18,926 bases of DNA, from NCBI GenBank assembly GCA_964639525.1, contig CAZXDS010000046.1, forward strand, positions 1-18,926, given 5' to 3'. Numbering within the stretch: position 1 is the stretch's first letter; every line of letters begins with the position of its first letter. Source of the stretch: CAZXDS01 sp964639525. Lineage in GTDB: Bacteria; Bacteroidota; Ignavibacteria; Ignavibacteriales; Melioribacteraceae. Below, piece after piece: positions 14,534 to 18,926 of the stretch. The notes below the pieces were generated by a model. The model had not been told where the DNA came from, did not search any database, and saw only the letters and a program-made list of their open reading frames with translations. The position numbers were made by a program, and so were the translations under genes.

Positions 14534-15670
14534 ATGAAAATAACAGCAATGATACCGGCTAGATTAGGAAGTCAAAGAATATTAAAAAAGAATATCAGGC
14601 TTATTAATGGAAAACCATTAATTGCTTATATTGTTGAAGCTGCCATTGAGTCGAATATTTTTGATGAAATTTACATTAATTCGGAAGCGGAGATATTTTC
14701 ACATCTTGCCGAGAGTTACAATGTAAAATATTACAAACGTCCGGAGTTTCTTTCTTCCAATGAAGCAACAAACGATGATTTTACTCTGGATTTCTTTGAA
14801 AATGTTGATTGCGACATAATAATTCAACTCCTTCCGACTTCTCCGTTTATTAAACCGGATGAAATTAAAGACTTTGTTAATAAAATGATTGAAAATAAAT
14901 ACGAAACTTTGATTTCCGTCAAAGATGTTCAGATTGAATGTCTGTATGATAATAAACCTATTAATTTTGATCAGATGAAAAAAACGCCTCCGTCGCAGTT
15001 ATTAAAACCTATTAAGGCTTATGCATGCGGTATAATGGGGTGGGAAAGAAAACGGTTTTTGGCAAATATGGAAAAATATGAAGCCGCTTATCATGGAGGA
15101 GACGGATCAATTGGATTTTATACGCTTAAAGGATATTCGACAATTGATATTGATACTGAAGACGATTTTCTCCTTGCCGAATCGATAACAAGAGCGTTAC
15201 GTATGACGCACAATTTCCCCGAATATTATTCTGAGAAAAGTCATCGCCTTATTCGAGATGCAAACAGAGAAAGAATTCTTGAAAGCGACGGTGTGAAAAA
15301 AAATATTATGAATGAATTTAACAAAGAACTTACGGATGTTGATGAAATCATTAGAAGGCATGGTTTCGAATCGTCTTGGTCATATACTTTAATAAATTCG
15401 AAATCGAACAGTGTTACTTTAATTGCTCAGCTTCCCGGGGAAGGAAATAGACTTCATTATCATAACGATTGGGACGAATGGTGGTACATCTTAAAAGGTA
15501 AGTGGGAATGGTATATTGAAGGGAAAACCAAAATCGTAAAAAATGGCGATTTGGTTTTTATTGAAAGGAACAAACGTCATAAAATCGTATGTATTGGCGA
15601 TGAAATGGGAATTAGAATGGCTGTAAGCAGGGAAGATGTTGACCATATTTACAATGTTAAAGATTTTTAG
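14534..15670 (+). CDS. CMP-sugar (acylneuraminate-type) cytidylyltransferase fused to a cupin domain
   Basis: Residues 1 to about 225 match CMP-NeuAc/CMP-Kdo synthetases: IPARLGSQRILKKN (7-20) is the CTP-binding loop, followed by NGKPLIAYIVEAA, QLLPTSPF and DIDTEDDF near the domain end. These enzymes use CTP to activate 2-ulosonic acids. A linker leads to a C-terminal cupin (about 290-378) with motif 1 residues H308, H310 and E315 in GNRLHYHNDWDEWWYILKG and motif 2 residue H349, the expected metal site. The cupin may bind or modify the sugar (epimerase- or isomerase-like) or regulate the enzyme; its reaction is unknown. A good Shine-Dalgarno site GAGG (14526-14529) precedes ATG 14534. The next gene starts 32 bp after the stop. 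Substrate identity is inferred, family membership is clear. Confidence 0.85.
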   Translation: MKITAMIPARLGSQRILKKNIRLINGKPLIAYIVEAAIESNIFDEIYINSEAEIFSHLAESYNVKYYKRPEFLSSNEATNDDFTLDFFENVDCDIIIQLLPTSPFIKPDEIKDFVNKMIENKYETLISVKDVQIECLYDNKPINFDQMKKTPPSQLLKPIKAYACGIMGWERKRFLANMEKYEAAYHGGDGSIGFYTLKGYSTIDIDTEDDFLLAESITRALRMTHNFPEYYSEKSHRLIRDANRERILESDGVKKNIMNEFNKELTDVDEIIRRHGFESSWSYTLINSKSNSVTLIAQLPGEGNRLHYHNDWDEWWYILKGKWEWYIEGKTKIVKNGDLVFIERNKRHKIVCIGDEMGIRMAVSREDVDHIYNVKDF

Positions 15671-15702
15671 TTTGCCGAGGTTAAAATAAAGAGGTATTTA
15701 AT

Positions 15703-16835
15703 ATGAAATTAATAACTTTATTTGACATTAAAGTTGATTTTAGCAGAAGTCATAATTCTTATGTTTATGATAAGAATACCGGAAAGGAGTATTTGGATTT
15801 TTTTAGTATGTATTCTTCATTGCCTTTAGGGTATTCGCATGAGATATTTGACGATGAGTTTTTCGACGAGATTCGAAGCGTCGCTCATCTGAAAATGACA
15901 AATAATGTATTCCAAACGGACGAAATGCAATCGTTTATTGACAAGTTTTCTGAATATTCGTTATTTGAAGACCTGCATTTTTGTTCAACCGGTGCGTTAG
16001 CGGTTGAATCCGGTATTAAATGTGCAATGGAATATAAAAAAGTTGACAAGCCGATTGTTTTAGGGTTAAAAAAGAGTTTCCATGGAGTAAATGCTTGGGG
16101 TTTTATTACCGATAGATTTGCAGCTACTGCAGAAAGAATGAAATTTTTTCCAAAAAACGATTGGAAAAATCTTGAAATTGATGAATTAATTGAATATTTG
16201 GAAAAAGAAGATATTTCAAGATTGGTTGCTGTTATTGTTGAACCGATACAATGTACAGCAGGAGATATTTATGTTGACGTGTCAAAATTAAAGAGGCTGA
16301 ATCAGTTATGTAATGAAAAAGATGTTTGTTTTATTGTAGATGAAATTCAAACCGGTTTGGCACAAGCGGAGCAATGTGGTATTCAGAAAAAATCGGGATA
16401 GAACCCGATATTCTTGTTTTTGGGAAAAAATCCCAAATTAGCGGAATAATGGTAAATGAAAAATATAATGAACTGATACATTCTAGGATACAAAAATTAG
16501 ATGTAACATTCGACGGAGATCTTATTGACGCTATCAGAGCAAAATTCATTCTGAAAGCGTATGAAAAATATGACTTAATTAAGAAATCTGTCATAAATAG
16601 TGCAAAATTTGAAAGCATTTTAAAAGAAAAAGTTCTGAACTATCGTTCTTCCGGGAATTTAATTGCTTTTGATTTTGAAAAAGAGCAGGAAAGAAATGAT
16701 TTTCTGAAAAGATGTTATGATAATCATCTTCTCTGTAACAGCGCGGGTTTAACAAGCGTTCGCTTACGTCCGAATCTTGCTGTTTCAGACGATGAAATTG
16801 AAGAGTTTAATAAAGTAATGAATAATGTTCTTTAA
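15703..16835 (+). CDS. Class III aminotransferase (lysine-6-aminotransferase-like), frameshifted
   Basis: Two overlapping frames, 15703-16401 and 16374-16835, together make one class III PLP aminotransferase of about 377 residues. The first contains HFCSTGALAVESGIKCAM, SFHGVNAWG, VIVEPIQ and FIVDEIQTGL. The second begins MWYSEKIGIEPDILVFGKKSQISGIM, with the PLP lysine in FGKK. Adding one G to the GG at 16359-16360 gives DEIQTGLGTSGAMWYSEKIG, the expected family sequence, so one base appears deleted in a G-run. It could be a sequencing error or a true mutation. The FGKKSQ and SVRLRP motifs recall L-lysine 6-aminotransferases, which act on terminal amines or aldehydes. Here it may put an amino group on the sugar. 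The Shine-Dalgarno site GAGGT (15691-15695) is strong. Confidence 0.8.
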
Positions 16836-16883
16836 TATTGGAAACTGAAAATAATTTATAATAATGAATAATAAGGCGGAAAA

Positions 16884-17807
16884 ATGAAAGTTCTAGTTTC
16901 ACCCTCTTCATTCGGACAATGCGGTTTGGAACCTTTGGAGATATTAAAACAAGCAGGATATGAAGTTATTAATAATCCTTTTGGAAGAAAATTAACCGAA
17001 GACGAAGTTATTGAACACGCTTCCGATGCGGTGGGTATTGTTGCCGGAGTGGAACCTTTAAATAAGAAGGTTATGGATAATTTGCCGAATCTTAAATGTA
17101 TAAGCAGAGTTGGAGTCGGTATGGATTCCGTTGATTTGGAATACGCAAAATCAAAGGGGATAACGGTTGTAAATACGCCTGATGGGCCAACGAGAGCCGT
17201 TGCGGAATTAACAATCGCTCTTACAATGAGTTTATTGAGAAGAGTTACTAAAGCTGATAAGAATATTAAGAATAAAATTTGGAAAAAAGAGATCGGAAAT
17301 TTAATACTTGATAAAACAGTTGGAATATTCGGTTTCGGTAGAATTGGCAAAGAAACGGCAAAACTTTTTCAAGGTCTCGGCGCTAAAGTAATCGCTTATG
17401 ATCTTTTTCCCGACAATGAATATGCGAATGCCAATGATATTGCGATGGTTACCGCCGAAGAGTTATTTGAGTTCGCCGATATTATTACAATTCACGTTCC
17501 GGGCAACAAAGATAAATCTCCCGTAATTTCTATAGACGAATTAAAATTAATGAAGAAGTCGGCGTATTTAGTGAATATATCAAGGGGCGGGGTTGTTGAC
17601 GAGGAAGCTCTGTTTAATGTTTTGAATACAAACGGAATTGTTGCGGCGGCTACAGACGTATTTGTAAATGAACCTTATGAAGGCAAATTACTTGAATTGG
17701 ATAATATTATCCTTACGCCTCATTTGGGTTCTTATGCCGAAGAAGCCAAGTTAAAAATGGAAATAGATGCTGTGAATAATTTAATTGAATCATTAAAAAT
17801 AAATTAA
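16884..17807 (+). CDS. D-isomer-specific 2-hydroxyacid dehydrogenase (phosphoglycerate-dehydrogenase-like)
   Basis: The 307-residue protein has the two-domain formate/glycerate dehydrogenase architecture: ISRVGVGMDSVD (73-84), the Rossmann loop GFGRIG (150-155), the catalytic Arg in NISRGG (R234), Glu in VNEPYEG (E263) and His in TPHLGS (H280). All three catalytic residues are present, so it should be an active NAD(P)-dependent oxidoreductase acting on a D-2-hydroxy or 2-oxo acid. In this locus it probably reduces or oxidises a sugar-acid intermediate instead of making serine. The Shine-Dalgarno site AAGGCGG (16872-16878) is clear. The next gene begins one base after its stop, indicating coupling. 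Confidence 0.9.
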   Translation: MKVLVSPSSFGQCGLEPLEILKQAGYEVINNPFGRKLTEDEVIEHASDAVGIVAGVEPLNKKVMDNLPNLKCISRVGVGMDSVDLEYAKSKGITVVNTPDGPTRAVAELTIALTMSLLRRVTKADKNIKNKIWKKEIGNLILDKTVGIFGFGRIGKETAKLFQGLGAKVIAYDLFPDNEYANANDIAMVTAEELFEFADIITIHVPGNKDKSPVISIDELKLMKKSAYLVNISRGGVVDEEALFNVLNTNGIVAAATDVFVNEPYEGKLLELDNIILTPHLGSYAEEAKLKMEIDAVNNLIESLKIN

Positions 17808-17808
17808 C

Positions 17809-18836
17809 ATGAATTTAAAGTTTGGTATTATCGGATTCGGTAAAATAGGAAAATTGCGAAAACGCGTAATCGAAGAATTGGGAATCGGTAAAGTTGTGGC
17901 AATTTCAGACCCTCATGCCGATTTAAGCGGCTTGAACGGTGAAATTTTTACTACGCAAGATTATTCGGAATTATTGAAAAAAGATATTAATTGCGTTGTT
18001 GTTGCAACGCCGAACAATATTACCGCTCAAGCTATTATTGACAGCCTAAATGCGGGAAAACATGTTTTCAGTGAAAAACCTCCGGGAAGAAACTTGGAGG
18101 AAGTACTAAGAATACAAGAAACAATTTTGAATAAACCTAGTTTACACTTAAAATTTGGATTTAATCACAGAGAACATTATAGCGTTCGGGAAGCTAAAAA
18201 AATTATAAAGAATGGGACGATGGGGCAGTTAATGTGGGCTCGCGGACTATATGGAAAAGCAGGTAGTGAAACTTTTGAAAAAGAATGGCGAAGTTCAAGG
18301 AAAGAAGCAGGTGGCGGAATTCTATTAGACCAAGGAATTCATATGATTGATTTGCTTAATTATTTTATAGGAGACTTTACTGAAGTAAAAAGTTTTGTAA
18401 CAAAATCGTTTTGGGATATTCCCTTGGAAGATAATGCTTTTGCAATACTAAAAAATAATAATGAACAATATGCACTATTTCATTCATCTTCAACACAATG
18501 GAAGCATTTGTTCAGACTAGAACTTTTTTTACGGAAGGGTATATGATTCTTTCAGGTTTGCTTACCGGTTCAAAATCATATGGTCGTGAAACATTAATAA
18601 TAGCAAAACGTAATTTTAAAGATGCCGGTAAGCCTAATGAAGAAGAAATTTATTTTGATGAAGATAGGAGTTGGTATTTTGAAATGCAGGATTTTTATGA
18701 TTCTTTGATTAAAAATAAACCTATCATTCAAGGTACTATTAGCGATGCAATTAATGCTATGGAGTTAGTCGAAAAAATTTATAATGCCGATCCGGTATGG
18801 CAGGCTAAATTAAAATCAGAAATTGAAGGTAAATAA
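17809..18836 (+). CDS. Gfo/Idh/MocA-family oxidoreductase, frameshifted at a T7 run
   Basis: The first frame (17809-18546) has the Rossmann loop GFGKIG (9-14), the family signature EKP (89-91) and D174/H178 in LLDQGIHMIDLL. It leaves the conserved frame at a T7 run (18524-18530) and stops at 18546. The -1 frame continues with TEGYMILSGLLTGSK and ends EGK at 18836, giving a full protein of about 342 residues, normal for the family. Members oxidise or reduce sugars or sugar nucleotides with NAD(P). The run forms T-TTT-TTA in the coding register, so a -1 frameshift in translation could restore the protein; a sequencing slip or a real mutation is equally possible. It starts one base after the dehydrogenase stop and has no own ribosome binding site. 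Confidence 0.85.
18525..18581 (+). promoter_or_regulatory. Candidate -1 frameshift site: slippery heptamer plus weak hairpin
   Basis: The heptamer TTTTTTA (18525-18531) sits in the coding register as T-TTT-TTA, the arrangement used by the best-known -1 slippery sites. Nine bases later ATATGATT (18541-18548) can pair perfectly with AATCATAT (18574-18581). The stem is AT-rich and therefore weak. The -1 frame is exactly the one encoding the rest of the oxidoreductase. A plain homopolymer error remains the simpler explanation. Confidence 0.25.
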
Positions 18837-18926
18837 TGAAGACTAGAGTATTACGAGATGATTATAGGGAAATAGAAATTCGTCCTGCCGAGGAATTTGA
18901 TTATTACCTTTCTTTAATTGCAAAGG
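18836..18926 (+). CDS. Unidentified protein, N-terminal 30 codons only
   Basis: An open frame starting at ATG 18836 overlaps the oxidoreductase stop codon by one base (TAATG) and runs off the window end. It begins MKTRVLRDDYREIEIRPAEE and continues through a charged, helix-prone stretch. The overlap indicates it belongs to the same operon. Thirty residues without a diagnostic motif are not enough to name the family; a sugar-modifying enzyme or methyltransferase would fit the setting, but this is only context. Confidence 0.6.
   Translation, partial: MKTRVLRDDYREIEIRPAEEFDYYLSLIAK

Noticed and set aside
16374..16400. Programmed frameshift in the aminotransferase at AAA-AAA
   Set aside because: Slipping there would leave a non-family stretch upstream. 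The conserved sequence is recovered only if the break is earlier, at the GG of 16359-16360, where no slippery heptamer exists.

Overview
The window is AT-rich and all convincing genes are on the + strand. Weak or absent Shine-Dalgarno sites in its first two thirds, short palindromic intergenic repeats and a Wzx/Wzy-type surface-glycan locus suggest a Bacteroidota or related FCB-group bacterium (for example Ignavibacteria-like). This is inferred from style; no rRNA or marker gene is present to prove it.

Region 1 (1-5498), sulfate activation with heavy scarring. The window opens in the last codons of cysD, followed by a large CysN-type GTPase carrying a C-terminal APS-kinase-like domain (711-2615). 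A GxxExxY-family gene lies between them, bracketed by two related, 11-bp-periodic hairpin repeats, like a small cassette in the cysD-cysN operon. Downstream, the 3' end of the cysN fusion gene recurs three more times: a decayed remnant (about 2686-3031), a free-standing intact domain (4536-5099) and a 46-codon tail (5245-5385). The remnant is split by a MITE-like element with inverted ends and a probable 8-bp target duplication. An AlbA_2/ATPase/winged-helix regulator gene (3145-4515) lies between copies.

Region 2 (5499-13556), glycan assembly and export: a SAM methyltransferase, a DUF115/GT42-like protein, a wrecked IS5-type transposase, a PAPS-type sulfotransferase, a Wzx flippase, a Wzy-type polymerase, an HpaI-type aldolase and a GT2 glycosyltransferase. 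The sulfotransferase gives a plausible use for the upstream sulfate-activation genes, so the glycan may be sulfated.

Region 3 (13623-18926), probable synthesis of an activated sugar acid: a second DUF115/GT42-like protein, a CMP-sugar synthetase fused to a cupin, a class III aminotransferase (frameshifted), a D-2-hydroxyacid dehydrogenase, a Gfo/Idh/MocA oxidoreductase (frameshifted at a T7 run) and the start of one more gene. Several genes here have clear Shine-Dalgarno sites and tight spacing, so 14534 to the end is probably one operon.

Working model (inference): an HpaI-type aldolase, the oxidoreductases and the aminotransferase build an unusual amino-ulosonic acid, the cytidylyltransferase activates it, GT42-like enzymes transfer it, Wzx and Wzy export and polymerise the repeat unit, and CysD/CysN supply activated sulfate to the sulfotransferase.
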